This document shows, piece after piece, positions 40,987 to 49,529 of a stretch of DNA of 58,968 nucleotides (its first letter is position 1; every line of letters starts with the position of its first letter). Both the position numbers and the translations under genes were made by a program. The DNA is from a virus. The notes below the pieces were generated by a model. It was not told where the DNA came from and searched no databases. It saw only the letters and a list, made by a program, of their open reading frames with translations. Location: the IMG/VR virus record IMGVR_UViG_3300037071_002299, positions 1-58,968 of that record, one strand, 5' to 3'.

Positions 40987-42303
40987 ATGACATGGCTCGC
41001 CACCGAGGATTTTGAGTCCTACACCGCCACCGCGAACCTGAGCGGTGGCGCGGGTGGTGCGAATTGGTCCGGCAACTGGACCACCGTGACAGGCACGTTC
41101 ACCGTAGAGAACAGTCCGTCGGGCGGCGGTAAGGTCGCGCACAGCAACACGACCAACAGCTCTTACCGCAGGAGTGTCAGCACCGTCAGTTACGGCGGGC
41201 GCATCCGCTTCCGTATGCGTGTGGGTGCGACGCCGAATGATGAAGCGGGTGTATGGCTTGGTGAGTCAGGCACCCCAATTCTGGTCGTGGCGTTTCAGCC
41301 GTCTGGGAAAATTCAGACCTTCGATCATGATACAACGGCGTGGGTCGATCTGGCGTCGTACTCCGTCAACACTTGGTACACGGTCGACATTGAGTGGATT
41401 GGCATTGGCAACACGTATCGCGTCCGCATCGATGATGGCGCGTGGTCGGCCAATTTTGAAGTGTCGGGCTCCACGGTGTCGCCCACCGACGTCGGGCTCT
41501 ACAACTTCGCGACCAACAGCGCCAGCCTGTACGTCGATGACATTCAACCGACGCCGTCGGAGCGCGGCGCATTCAAGGTCGGGCTGTCGCCTGCGTCGCG
41601 CATCCGCCTGCCGGTGGCGTCGCTCGGCATGGCGGTTGATCCAGATACGACCGGCGTGACGGTGACGGGCTGGCTCAAGCGCACGGCGGGTGCCGGCGGC
41701 GCATACAAGCCGGCGATCTGGGGCTCGTTGGTGTCGAGCGGGTATTGGTTCCTCGGCTGGGATTCGGCGGCCTACCCGAGCGAGGACTTCTACATCGAAG
41801 GCTCGGTGCGCGTCGGCGGTCACGAGTCGTTCTCCTCACAGCCCGTGCTCAACGAGTGGGTGTTCTGCGCCTACACGCTGGATATTTTTTCAGCGTTCTT
41901 GGAACACGTCTATTGGTACGACGACGACTACACGCAGCAGGGACATAAGAGTGCTTCTTCCGGCGGCTCGGTCGCGATCGATTACATCGAGATCGGTACG
42001 CAGGACACGTTCAGTGGCGGCATCACGGGCTACGTCGCGCAGGGCCGCGTGTTCGACCGCGTGCTCACGCAGGCTGAGATCGAAGCGGAGATGCAGAGCA
42101 GCTCCCCGGTCCTCACTGCAAATTGCCTGAGCGCGTTTGAGAACGATCCGGGCATCGATGTGACCGGCCACGGCAATGCTTGGGAGGCGCGCATCTATCA
42201 GATCGATCCCGCTGAGTACCCGCCGAACTACGACGAGGAGCCGCCACCGGAACCGGGCGTGCCGAATTGTTACGTCGTGATGAGCAACATACGGATGAAC
42301 TGA
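40987..42303 (+). CDS. LamG-like fibre or decoration protein
   Basis: 438 residues. Two lectin-like jelly-roll segments: residues about 1-185 (EDFESYTATANLSGG ... LYVDDIQP) and about 195-360 (VTGWLKRTAGAGGAYKPAIWGSL ... GYVAQGRVFDRVLTQAEIEAEM), the latter ending in the signature of concanavalin-like LamG domains. The C-terminal tail is Pro/Glu-rich. Probably a virion surface or tail-fibre protein that binds carbohydrate. Confidence 0.75.
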   Translation: MTWLATEDFESYTATANLSGGAGGANWSGNWTTVTGTFTVENSPSGGGKVAHSNTTNSSYRRSVSTVSYGGRIRFRMRVGATPNDEAGVWLGESGTPILVVAFQPSGKIQTFDHDTTAWVDLASYSVNTWYTVDIEWIGIGNTYRVRIDDGAWSANFEVSGSTVSPTDVGLYNFATNSASLYVDDIQPTPSERGAFKVGLSPASRIRLPVASLGMAVDPDTTGVTVTGWLKRTAGAGGAYKPAIWGSLVSSGYWFLGWDSAAYPSEDFYIEGSVRVGGHESFSSQPVLNEWVFCAYTLDIFSAFLEHVYWYDDDYTQQGHKSASSGGSVAIDYIEIGTQDTFSGGITGYVAQGRVFDRVLTQAEIEAEMQSSSPVLTANCLSAFENDPGIDVTGHGNAWEARIYQIDPAEYPPNYDEEPPPEPGVPNCYVVMSNIRMN

Positions 42304-42315
42304 GGAGGATTGACG

Positions 42316-42753
42316 ATGGCTCGACATTCAGTAGCAGGCCGATCCACGATCGCTGGCACAACCGTGCGCGGACAATTTTCATTGTTCGCTGCGGCTGCGT
42401 GTCGGTTGGTCGTGCGTGAAGTCGGAATTTCCAATACCACGGCGACGGCGTTCTGCGCCGCGCTCGCACGCTTCACCAACACCACCGGTCAGGGCACCGG
42501 GCTCACGGAGGCAAAGCAGAATCCAAACGCCAACACCATCCAAGGCACGGCATTCGCCGGACACACGGCAGACCCTGCGATTAGCGATGTGTTTCGTCAA
42601 GCGTCGATTGCAGCGGCCATCGGCGCAGGTTACGTGTGGACCTTCGGCGATGAGGGGTTGATCATCCCGCTCGGTACATCGAACGGACTCGGCATCATCA
42701 TCCCGGTTGGTACTGGGCAGATCACTGACTTCTATATCGATTGGGACGAGTAA
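42316..42753 (+). CDS. Structural-type small protein
   Basis: 145 residues from ATG 42316 with GGAGG upstream. MARHSVAGRSTIAGTTVRGQFSLFAAAACRLVVREVGISNTT and the beta-rich rest resemble phage virion-associated proteins. No catalytic motif is seen. Neighbours on both sides are fibre-like. Confidence 0.65.
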   Translation: MARHSVAGRSTIAGTTVRGQFSLFAAAACRLVVREVGISNTTATAFCAALARFTNTTGQGTGLTEAKQNPNANTIQGTAFAGHTADPAISDVFRQASIAAAIGAGYVWTFGDEGLIIPLGTSNGLGIIIPVGTGQITDFYIDWDE

Positions 42754-42759
42754 TCGTCC

Positions 42760-43497
42760 GTGGCTGATCTTACTTTACCGACGTTTGTTGCGGCTGGCAC
42801 GGTTGATGCGGGTGCGGCGAGCTGCGCGCCCGGCATTCCCGCCGGCTCGCAGCTCAACGACATCATGTATCTGCTTGTCACTACGAAGCGGCACTCGACA
42901 TGGGAGGCCACGGTCCCCGCTGACTGGACAGCAATTGGAACTCCGCAAGCGATTGGCACGGTCGATGGTTCGGCGTCAGTCCAGTTTCAGTCGTATTGGA
43001 AGAGGCACACAGGAAGCGAGTCGGCACCGTCCTGCACCGTCACCACGTCTGATTACATCCTCGCGCGCATCATTTCGATTCGCGGTGCGCCCAACAATGG
43101 AGTGCCGCACGAGGACGTGATTCAGACGACGGGCACAGCGACAACAAGCGTGGATTTTAATACGAATTTCCTCACGGGGCCGAAGCGCCTCATGCTTGGG
43201 TTCATTGCGGGCACGCGCGACGCAACCGCGACGAACACCTATTCGGCTTGGAGTTATGGATCGAACGGCGCGACCGAATGCATCGACAATTCAACGGCGA
43301 CGGGGGATGGAGGCAGCATCGGAGCAGCCTATTCCAGCGACGTGGACTTCGCGATGGCTGCCACTAGCTGGTTTAATGTGACGCAGTTATCGACTGCTTG
43401 GACGGCGACGTCCTTTGGCGTGATGCCGCGCGTCGATAACCTGCTGCCGCCCGTGATCGTGCCGCCGATGCGCGCACCCGGATACAGCAACAGATGA
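42760..43497 (+). CDS. Fibre-associated beta-rich protein
   Basis: 245 residues from GTG 42760. LPTFVAAGTVDAGAASCAPGIPAGSQLNDIMYLLVTTKRH and later ARIISIRGAPNNG match a beta-sandwich type common in phage tail-fibre clusters. The C-terminus is Pro-rich. It overlaps the HxH-repeat gene by 4 bases, so the two are translated together. Confidence 0.7.
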   Translation: MADLTLPTFVAAGTVDAGAASCAPGIPAGSQLNDIMYLLVTTKRHSTWEATVPADWTAIGTPQAIGTVDGSASVQFQSYWKRHTGSESAPSCTVTTSDYILARIISIRGAPNNGVPHEDVIQTTGTATTSVDFNTNFLTGPKRLMLGFIAGTRDATATNTYSAWSYGSNGATECIDNSTATGDGGSIGAAYSSDVDFAMAATSWFNVTQLSTAWTATSFGVMPRVDNLLPPVIVPPMRAPGYSNR

Positions 43498-44495
43498 GCT
43501 ACACCCGCTGGCCGTACAGTGTGCGCACGCGCCCGCTGACGAAGCGGGTACCGCTGATCATTTACGGCCTGTCGATCTCGAGCGGCGACGGCGAGGTCTT
43601 CGACGTTGCACCGGACAACGCGACGCACGGCCATACGGTCAGCTCGCCGACGGTTGTCACCAGTTCGGTCGTCGTTCCTGCCAGTTGCACGCACAGTCAC
43701 ACCGTCACCGCGCCGACGGTGACGGCCAAGTTCGCCGTCGCCGCGGCGAGCTGTACTCACGGTCATACGGTGACCTCGCCAGGTATCGTCACCACGTCGA
43801 ACGTGGTGCCGGCGAGTTGCACACACGGGCACACGGTCACTGCCCCGACGGTCGTGACGAGTGCCGTCGTGGTGCCGGCCAACTGTACGCACGGTCATAC
43901 CGTCACCTCACCGAGCATTGTCACGACGACGTCCGTCGTCCCTGCGAGCTGCACGCACGGTCATACCGTCACCTCACCCGCGGTGGGGATGGGCACTGCG
44001 GTCCTGCCCGCGGGCTGCACGCACGGTCATACGGCGAGTTCACCGACCATCACGGTCGAGTACGGCATCACCCCGGCCAACTGCACGCACGGTCACACCG
44101 TCACTTCGCCCAACATCGCGACCGGCAGCGTCGTGCTGCCCGACGATGCGACGCACGGTCATTTCGTTTCGCAGTCAGCGGTGTGGCTGATCGCGCACGT
44201 CCTGCCCGCGAACTGCATACACGGCCACACCGCCTCGGCCTCGGCGATCGGCACCGGTATGCTCGTGATACCGGCGAGCTGCGTGCATGGTCACACCGCC
44301 ACCAGCCCGATCATTCGCGCCGCCGATGCACGACCGACGGAGTTCTGCGAGGTGGAACCGGAAGCGTGGATGGTTGCCGCCACTGCGGATGACCGGTGGG
44401 CCAGCACTCACAGCGAGATCGTTTTCTATCCGGTGGAGCCGGCGCCGCACTCCGTTGAAGTACTCAACGATGTGGCTTGTCGCGTAAGCCCTTGA
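43494..44495 (+). CDS. HxH-repeat fibre-like protein
   Basis: 333 residues. Residues about 43-277 consist of eleven HGH (one HSH) motifs spaced exactly 22 residues apart; a typical unit is CTHGHTVTSPTVVTTSVVPAS. In trimeric phage fibre and spike tips, HxH pairs from three chains can bind an iron ion, so a metal-stapled rod is a reasonable model. Most repeats also have one Cys. The N-terminal 30 and C-terminal 55 residues are non-repetitive. It is followed by two terminators. Confidence 0.8.
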   Translation: MSYTRWPYSVRTRPLTKRVPLIIYGLSISSGDGEVFDVAPDNATHGHTVSSPTVVTSSVVVPASCTHSHTVTAPTVTAKFAVAAASCTHGHTVTSPGIVTTSNVVPASCTHGHTVTAPTVVTSAVVVPANCTHGHTVTSPSIVTTTSVVPASCTHGHTVTSPAVGMGTAVLPAGCTHGHTASSPTITVEYGITPANCTHGHTVTSPNIATGSVVLPDDATHGHFVSQSAVWLIAHVLPANCIHGHTASASAIGTGMLVIPASCVHGHTATSPIIRAADARPTEFCEVEPEAWMVAATADDRWASTHSEIVFYPVEPAPHSVEVLNDVACRVSP

Positions 44496-44549
44496 AAAGT
44501 CCGGACTGAAAGTCTATGTTCTATGCCAGCGTCAGATGCTGTCAGTAAG

Positions 44550-44571
44550 GCCCGCACATGCGGGCTTTTTT
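44550..44571 (+). terminator. Rho-independent terminator
   Basis: GCCCGC / GCGGGC stem with an ACAT loop and six T residues, 55 bases after the HxH-repeat gene. Confidence 0.9.
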
Positions 44572-44640
44572 ATGCCTGTTTGCGTTGTGGTCCTCTGCCG
44601 GGCTGTCCTCGGCCCCGATCGGATTCGCCTGGCCTATCGC

Positions 44641-44670
44641 AACCGCCCTTTCGGGGGCGGTTCTTTTTTT
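44641..44670 (+). terminator. Second Rho-independent terminator
   Basis: AACCGCCC / GGGCGGTT 8-bp stem followed by TCTTTTTTT. With the terminator at 44550 it isolates the fibre block from the exported-protein block. Confidence 0.9.
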
Positions 44671-44694
44671 CCCCTCTCCAATCAGGAGCTTGAG

Positions 44695-44817
44695 ATGGAA
44701 ATGAAAGAACGATGGGAGGCATTCAAGACCGCCGCGAAACCGTACGGGCCGATAGCGATACTGGTCGTACTGGTCTTCGTCGTGATCGCGCTCACCCTCG
44801 GCATCCAGAGGCTCTGA
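44695..44817 (+). CDS. Small membrane protein
   Basis: 40 residues. KERWEAFKTAAKPYG then IAILVVLVFVVIALTLGI, one transmembrane helix. AGGAGCTTGAG precedes ATG 44695. Size and layout fit a small holin-like or membrane-anchor protein; there is no further support. Confidence 0.65.
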   Translation: MEMKERWEAFKTAAKPYGPIAILVVLVFVVIALTLGIQRL

Positions 44818-44819
44818 TT

Positions 44820-46655
44820 GTGAAAGGTCTGCGGATTTTCTTCCTGACGCTGCTCGCGGGCTGTGTACTGCCGGCCCCGCAGCAGGAGCCCGTGCCTCAG
44901 CCGGCGCCTGGCAACCCGAAGGCGCCACTCTTCACGCTGGAGGGCGGCTCAATTGTCGACAGCGGGCGCTTTGAGTTCGGCAAGATTCCGGAGTTGCTGC
45001 TGATCCGTGGCCTGCCGCAGGTGGTGCAACTCGGCTTCTACCAGATCGATCCGGCCAATCCGTGGACGCCCGGCGATCTCGATCGCTCCTTGGGCTGGCT
45101 CTCCAATCGCTTCACCCGACTGGTCGACGCGGCGAGCGGCCAACCGGTCACCATGTTCGGCTACGACGAGCGCACCGGGGAGTTGTCGTACTCGGGCGCT
45201 TGGTCGGGCGACGTCACAGTGCGACTGATGCAGCTGGGCGGTACGGTGCAGTCGCTGCCGTTTCGCATCCGCGTGATCTCACCGACGGTTGTGTACGGCG
45301 ACAACGCGGTGGCGATCAATGCAGAGCACGGCTGGGCGGCCGTGACGTGCCCGGCCGACCTGATCAAATTCGGCGCCTGCAAGAAGAAGTTCAAGGGTGG
45401 TGCGACGGACGTCGCCCCGCTCGTGATCTACATCACGCCGGGCAGCTATGCGGGTCAGGACTGGCACCTGGCGGATCGACCGTACACCTACGTGATCGGC
45501 GATCCGGGTAATCGCCCGACGCTGGCGAACGATGATCTGGCCGGCGGCAAGAAGGCGATGTTCTACATCGCCAACTTGAACCTGATCAACGTCAACATCA
45601 CGCTCACGCACGCGCTGCCGGGGCGCACCAACGACACGGTGCTGCGCAATCTGCGCCAGTGTTGCGAGACGGCGCAGAACAACGGCTACAGCAACCCGAA
45701 CAAGCCGACCTATGCCGACCAGTGGAACGTCTACTGGCATCAATCGGAATCGCGGGGCATGGGTGGCACCGGCAACACGACGCATGCGGCGTACGTGGAG
45801 GGACGGCCGAACTCGCTGTTCGACGTGAACAACATCCGCGTGCTCGGCACTCGAGGCTCCTCGGCGGTCAAGACAACGGTCGCCGAGCTGAACGTGCGCC
45901 ACTCGTTGTTCACGGTTGCAGAGTCGGCCGACGATCTTGCCAACGGCACCTGTGCCACGACCGGCTACTCAAGCGGCTGCCTGATGCACACACCGATCGA
46001 CGTGCCGGGTTACTCCAGCGTCGTGATCTACGGTAATCGCTTTGAGGTGTGGCGCGGCTCGACCGTCGGTGCGACGGTCGGGCGCTCCGGTGTGCTCGCC
46101 GGCACGATCTTCTTCCGGCTGCGGCTGCCGACGCTCGGCTCCGACGTGCCGAACTACCCGAATATATCGTGGAATCCGCCCGTCTCCTCGCAGCGCACGG
46201 ATCTCTCACCGTGCCTGCAGTGGGCCTCCGGCCCGGCGACCTTCACAGACGACAAGTTCTGGCGTGACGTGCGTGCGGTGCCGCTCGCGGACCCGCTCAA
46301 TCCATGCACGTTCAAGCACTACGTGTCGTTCAACACGTTTGTTCAGCTGCCGGGCTCACTGCCGCTGCGCATCCTGCGCGATGACGGCACGTATCCGGCC
46401 AAGGTGACGTCGCAGTTCTCGCCCTTTCAGGACATCCTGCGCAACCACCCGCTGTGGGCGGAGCGATCCACCAGCCTGCTGTACGGCAACACCAACATCG
46501 GTTTCTTGGAAGACCAAGAAATCTACCAGCTCGATGACAAGCCGAACGTCCGCAACGTCGATCCGCTCGCGTTCTGGCCTCGTAGTGAGCCCGAGGATTT
46601 CCCTCGCGTCTTGGACGATCTCGGGAAGGAGTTGCCGCCATGGTTCAAGCTCTGA
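44820..46655 (+). CDS. Exported lipoprotein with a beta-helix-like body
   Basis: 611 residues from GTG 44820. KGLRIFFLTLLAGC is a lipoprotein signal with a lipobox Cys at about residue 15, then a Pro/Gln-rich linker (PAPQQEPVPQPAPGN). The body, with an Ig-like domain (about 40-150) and right-handed parallel beta-helix-type repeats (VVYGDNAVAINAEHG, NLNLINVNITLTHAL), contains several Cys. Tailspike-like folds are normally virion parts, but the lipobox predicts export of this one. It overlaps the next exported gene by 16 bases. Confidence 0.75.
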   Translation: MKGLRIFFLTLLAGCVLPAPQQEPVPQPAPGNPKAPLFTLEGGSIVDSGRFEFGKIPELLLIRGLPQVVQLGFYQIDPANPWTPGDLDRSLGWLSNRFTRLVDAASGQPVTMFGYDERTGELSYSGAWSGDVTVRLMQLGGTVQSLPFRIRVISPTVVYGDNAVAINAEHGWAAVTCPADLIKFGACKKKFKGGATDVAPLVIYITPGSYAGQDWHLADRPYTYVIGDPGNRPTLANDDLAGGKKAMFYIANLNLINVNITLTHALPGRTNDTVLRNLRQCCETAQNNGYSNPNKPTYADQWNVYWHQSESRGMGGTGNTTHAAYVEGRPNSLFDVNNIRVLGTRGSSAVKTTVAELNVRHSLFTVAESADDLANGTCATTGYSSGCLMHTPIDVPGYSSVVIYGNRFEVWRGSTVGATVGRSGVLAGTIFFRLRLPTLGSDVPNYPNISWNPPVSSQRTDLSPCLQWASGPATFTDDKFWRDVRAVPLADPLNPCTFKHYVSFNTFVQLPGSLPLRILRDDGTYPAKVTSQFSPFQDILRNHPLWAERSTSLLYGNTNIGFLEDQEIYQLDDKPNVRNVDPLAFWPRSEPEDFPRVLDDLGKELPPWFKL

Positions 46656-47281
46656 GGTTGTTCTTGCTGCTGACGCTCGCCTGCGCGAGTCTCGCCCAGG
46701 CACAGGCGGTACCCACCTGCACGGTCACGGCACTGCCGGAGACCGGTGTCGGCAACACGGTGGTCACCGTTACGTGGAAGGCCACGGACGCGGCCGTGTG
46801 TGTGGCGAGCGGCGGCTGGTCCGGTCCGAAGGACTGTGCGGGCGGCAGCCAGCAACTCACCGTGTCGGCGAGTCGCACCTTCACGATGGTCGCGCGTGGC
46901 CCCACCGGCAAGGTGGTCGCGAAGTGGACCAAGCCCACGCAGAACACCGACGGCACCCCTGCGACGGTGACGGGCTTCAAGCTCTACATCGCCGATGCGC
47001 CGACGGGCCTGCCAGCCGCAACGCCAATTGATCTGCCGGTGTCGCCGCTCGAGTACGTCTTCTGGCGCCAGCCAGGCGATGTCAGTGCCGGCGTGAAAGC
47101 GATCCGCAGCGACGGTGTCGAGAGCGTGCTGTCGAACGTCTCATCGAAGAACGTCAACGCGGCCTCGGCCACCTGTGCGGACTCCGTGACGATCACCCCG
47201 CGCGTGAAAGCCCCGGTGCTCACGCTCTCATGGCTCAAGGAACTCTTCACGTTCGATCGCAACAAGGGTGACCAGACATGA
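46640..47281 (+). CDS. Exported Ig/FN3-like protein
   Basis: 213 residues. Signal peptide ALRLFLLLTLACASLAQAQA (cleavage near 22), then an Ig-like domain (TCTVTALPETGVGNTVVTVTWKA...) and an FN3-like segment (KWTKPTQNTDGTPATVTGFKLYIA). It is a paralogue of the next gene, with the same WT-x-PTQNTDGT motif. Probably a periplasmic or surface protein made from the prophage or during infection; function unknown. Confidence 0.75.
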   Translation: MVQALRLFLLLTLACASLAQAQAVPTCTVTALPETGVGNTVVTVTWKATDAAVCVASGGWSGPKDCAGGSQQLTVSASRTFTMVARGPTGKVVAKWTKPTQNTDGTPATVTGFKLYIADAPTGLPAATPIDLPVSPLEYVFWRQPGDVSAGVKAIRSDGVESVLSNVSSKNVNAASATCADSVTITPRVKAPVLTLSWLKELFTFDRNKGDQT

Positions 47282-48153
47282 TTCGATTCGCCATCGCGGC
47301 AGCTTTGCTGCTGAGTTTTTTTACCGCCACGGCGCAAGACCAGCAGGCCGCCGCGCCCGCACCGACCATCAGCGCCGATCCGAAGGCGGTTGCCGTCACA
47401 GTCGCACTGACCGCCTCGCCGCTCACCGGCACCTGTCCGTTCAACATGAACCTGAGTTGGACGGCGTCGAATGCGTCGGTGTGTAACAAGACCGGCGCAT
47501 GGAGCGGCAACGCGGGCGCCTCGGGCTCGGAGTCCGTGCAGGTCAACGCGGCCTCATCCACCTACACGCTCACCTGCTCCTCGAGCACCGACAGCCGCAC
47601 AGTGTCGTGGACGAACCCGACGCAGAACACTGACGGCACGGCGGCGAGCCTCTCGGGCAACAAGGTCTTTCACTCGGCGAACTCGAGCACCATCGAGTCG
47701 CAGAATCCGGCCATCGTCCTGACACCCGCGAAGACCACCTACGTGCTGGCCGGGCTGCCGGCGGGTCCGCGGGTGGTGGGTGTGAAGGCAACCGGGCCTG
47801 CACCAAGCCTGCTTGACTCACAGATGAGTTCACTCGCGAGCTTCACCGTCGTGCTGCCGACCGGTGCCGATACGGTGCAGGCCGGTTGCACCACGCCGCC
47901 AGAGCCGAAGCCACCGACCGCCGTGACAATTTCCTCGACGGTCTGGGAAGTGATCCATAACTTCTACGGCAACTATGTCGGGCGCGACGTGGGCACGGTG
48001 GCACTGAATCAACGCTGCCTCGGGCCGGATGCCTACATCACGCAGGGTGAGGGCATCGAGTACTGGGGCGTGCCTCGAGCGAAGGTGAAGATTTATCGCA
48101 AGCCGAAATCCGATCTGCTGGTCGGTCGGTGTGAACTCCAAGCAGCTACGTGA
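47278..48153 (+). CDS. Exported Ig/FN3-like protein, paralogue
   Basis: 291 residues. Signal peptide MIRFAIAAALLLSFFTATAQ, then SPLTGTCPFNMNLSWTASNASVCNK (Ig-like) and SWTNPTQNTDGTAASLSGNKVF (FN3-like), matching the upstream protein. A C-terminal extension (GREVIHNFYGNYVG-like region and KVKIYRKPKSDLLVGRCELQ) is unique to it. ATGA overlap with the previous gene shows coupled translation. Confidence 0.75.
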   Translation: MIRFAIAAALLLSFFTATAQDQQAAAPAPTISADPKAVAVTVALTASPLTGTCPFNMNLSWTASNASVCNKTGAWSGNAGASGSESVQVNAASSTYTLTCSSSTDSRTVSWTNPTQNTDGTAASLSGNKVFHSANSSTIESQNPAIVLTPAKTTYVLAGLPAGPRVVGVKATGPAPSLLDSQMSSLASFTVVLPTGADTVQAGCTTPPEPKPPTAVTISSTVWEVIHNFYGNYVGRDVGTVALNQRCLGPDAYITQGEGIEYWGVPRAKVKIYRKPKSDLLVGRCELQAAT

Positions 48154-48173
48154 TCACGCAGGAGCAATGAGTC

Positions 48174-48545
48174 ATGGCGAAATTCACACCCGATGCGGTC
48201 CTCGACAAGATGGCCGACTACATCATCGCGAACGCGACCACGGAGTATCTGTGCTCCGGACAGCCGACGAACTTCGCCGGTATCGCGGCAGTTGCGCTCG
48301 CGGACGTCGCGATTGACAGCGGCGACTTCACCAAGGGCGACGGCACACCCGACGGGCGCGATGTCGACGTGGCCGGTCAGGCGGATGTGGTGATCGATAC
48401 CAGTGGCACGGCCAATCACGTCGCGCTCGCGAGCGGCAGCGAGCTCTTGTACGTCACGACCTGTCCGGACAAGGTGCTCACCTCGGGCGGTGGCAACGTC
48501 GCGGCCATCGCCGGGTTCACGATCACGCTCCGCGATCCGACCTGA
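48174..48545 (+). CDS. Virion-type structural protein
   Basis: 123 residues. KFTPDAVLDKMADYIIANATTEYLCSGQPTNFAGIA and GGNVAAIAGFTITLRDPT are typical of a small phage beta protein often found next to the kind of gene that follows. No enzymatic motif. GGAGCAATGAGTC contains the ribosome site. Confidence 0.7.
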   Translation: MAKFTPDAVLDKMADYIIANATTEYLCSGQPTNFAGIAAVALADVAIDSGDFTKGDGTPDGRDVDVAGQADVVIDTSGTANHVALASGSELLYVTTCPDKVLTSGGGNVAAIAGFTITLRDPT

Positions 48546-48561
48546 CCGGTGAGGCAGCGCC

Positions 48562-49059
48562 ATGTCCTGTCGCATCGACCAGACGCTGTGCAAAACGCCC
48601 GAAGAGGAGAAGCTACGCGGCTTCGACTACACCAAGTTCCTGGCGAACGTCTGGACCGCCTCCAGCGTCTACTTGGCAGGCGAGGTCGTGCGCCCACCGA
48701 AAGCCACCGGCTTCCAGTACCGGGCATTGAACGATGGACAGACCCGCGCCTCCGCGCCGACGTTCCCGACCACCGACGGTGCCACCAAGACGGATGGCAC
48801 GGTGGTGTGGCAGGCGGAGCCCATCGACAACGACAGCCTCCGCAGCACCATCGCCGCCTCCGTCTGGAACGCCGACGACAGCAGCATCACGTTTGCCGAT
48901 CAGGCGATCGACAACACCGCCGGCCGGCAACGCACCAGTGTCATCATCGGCGGCGGCGTCCCCGGTGCTACCCATACCGTGATCAACACGACTACGATGT
49001 CTGACGGGAGCACCGAGGAGATGGGCATCGCAGTGGAGATCAGCGCACTTGATGTGTAG
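48562..49059 (+). CDS. Virion-type protein with a carbohydrate-binding-like segment
   Basis: 165 residues. ASSVYLAGEVVRPPKATGFQYRAL...TFPTTDGATKTDGTVVWQAEP is the W/Y-G-x-V short module found in phage tail fibres and chitin-binding domains; a similar one is in the collagen-like protein at 6640. The C-terminus is beta-rich. Likely virion-associated. Confidence 0.7.
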   Translation: MSCRIDQTLCKTPEEEKLRGFDYTKFLANVWTASSVYLAGEVVRPPKATGFQYRALNDGQTRASAPTFPTTDGATKTDGTVVWQAEPIDNDSLRSTIAASVWNADDSSITFADQAIDNTAGRQRTSVIIGGGVPGATHTVINTTTMSDGSTEEMGIAVEISALDV

Positions 49060-49146
49060 TTACTGCGGCCACCGCCGGGAGGTTAGCCATGTGCGGAATG
49101 TGCGCTCGAGCCCGAGCGTGGGCGAAGAAGTGGGGCGGGATCGCCC

Positions 49147-49398
49147 GTGAGCGCGCCCTCGCCCTCCGCCGTCGAGGCAGTGATCCGCGAGTTGGCGATC
49201 GCGCTGACGCAGCTCGCCGTGGCGCTGAATCGTCAGACGCAGGCGATGCTGGAACTAGCCGAGCAGACTCGTCAATTGGTGCAAAGCGTGTCCGAAAGCG
49301 CAGCCGCAGCGGAAACGGGCGCCTCGGGCAGCAATAGCGAGGACCAGGATCACCTGCCGACCCACGGCTTGGATGGACAACCGATCATCTACCGCTAG
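49147..49398 (+). CDS. Small coiled-coil protein
   Basis: 83 residues from GTG 49147. AVEAVIRELAIALTQLAVALNRQTQAMLELAEQTRQLVQSV is a heptad coiled coil, followed by an acidic Ser-rich tail. GC-rich third codon positions support this frame over the overlapping frame from ATG 49089, although the latter has the better ribosome site (GGGAGG). Confidence 0.65.
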   Translation: MSAPSPSAVEAVIRELAIALTQLAVALNRQTQAMLELAEQTRQLVQSVSESAAAAETGASGSNSEDQDHLPTHGLDGQPIIYR

Positions 49399-49408
49399 GA
49401 GACCTCCG

Positions 49409-49480
49409 ATGGAAAACCCCAATCCCGTGCCGGATGAGACGCCCCCGGAGGACGACCCGGAGGATGGGGACGAGGACTGA
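49409..49480 (+). CDS. Tiny acidic Pro-rich protein
   Basis: A 23-residue frame (MENPNPVPDETPPEDDPEDG...) with AGGAGACCTCCG before the ATG. Strongly acidic. It may be a small peptide such as an inhibitor or decoy; it may also be chance. Confidence 0.5.
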   Translation: MENPNPVPDETPPEDDPEDGDED

Positions 49481-49529
49481 CGCCTGTCGCCCAGAATCGA
49501 CGATCGGCTGAACCCCCTCCCCTCCCACC

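Noticed and set aside
43600-44300. DNA-level direct-repeat array as a regulatory element
   Set aside because: The 66-base periodicity is fully explained by the 22-residue protein repeat.
49089-49337. 82-residue frame from ATG 49089
   Set aside because: It has a good ribosome site, but its product is Arg/Ala/Gly-rich noise beyond residue 20, while the overlapping GTG 49147 frame has coding-like third positions and a coiled coil. A short real peptide at its start cannot be excluded.
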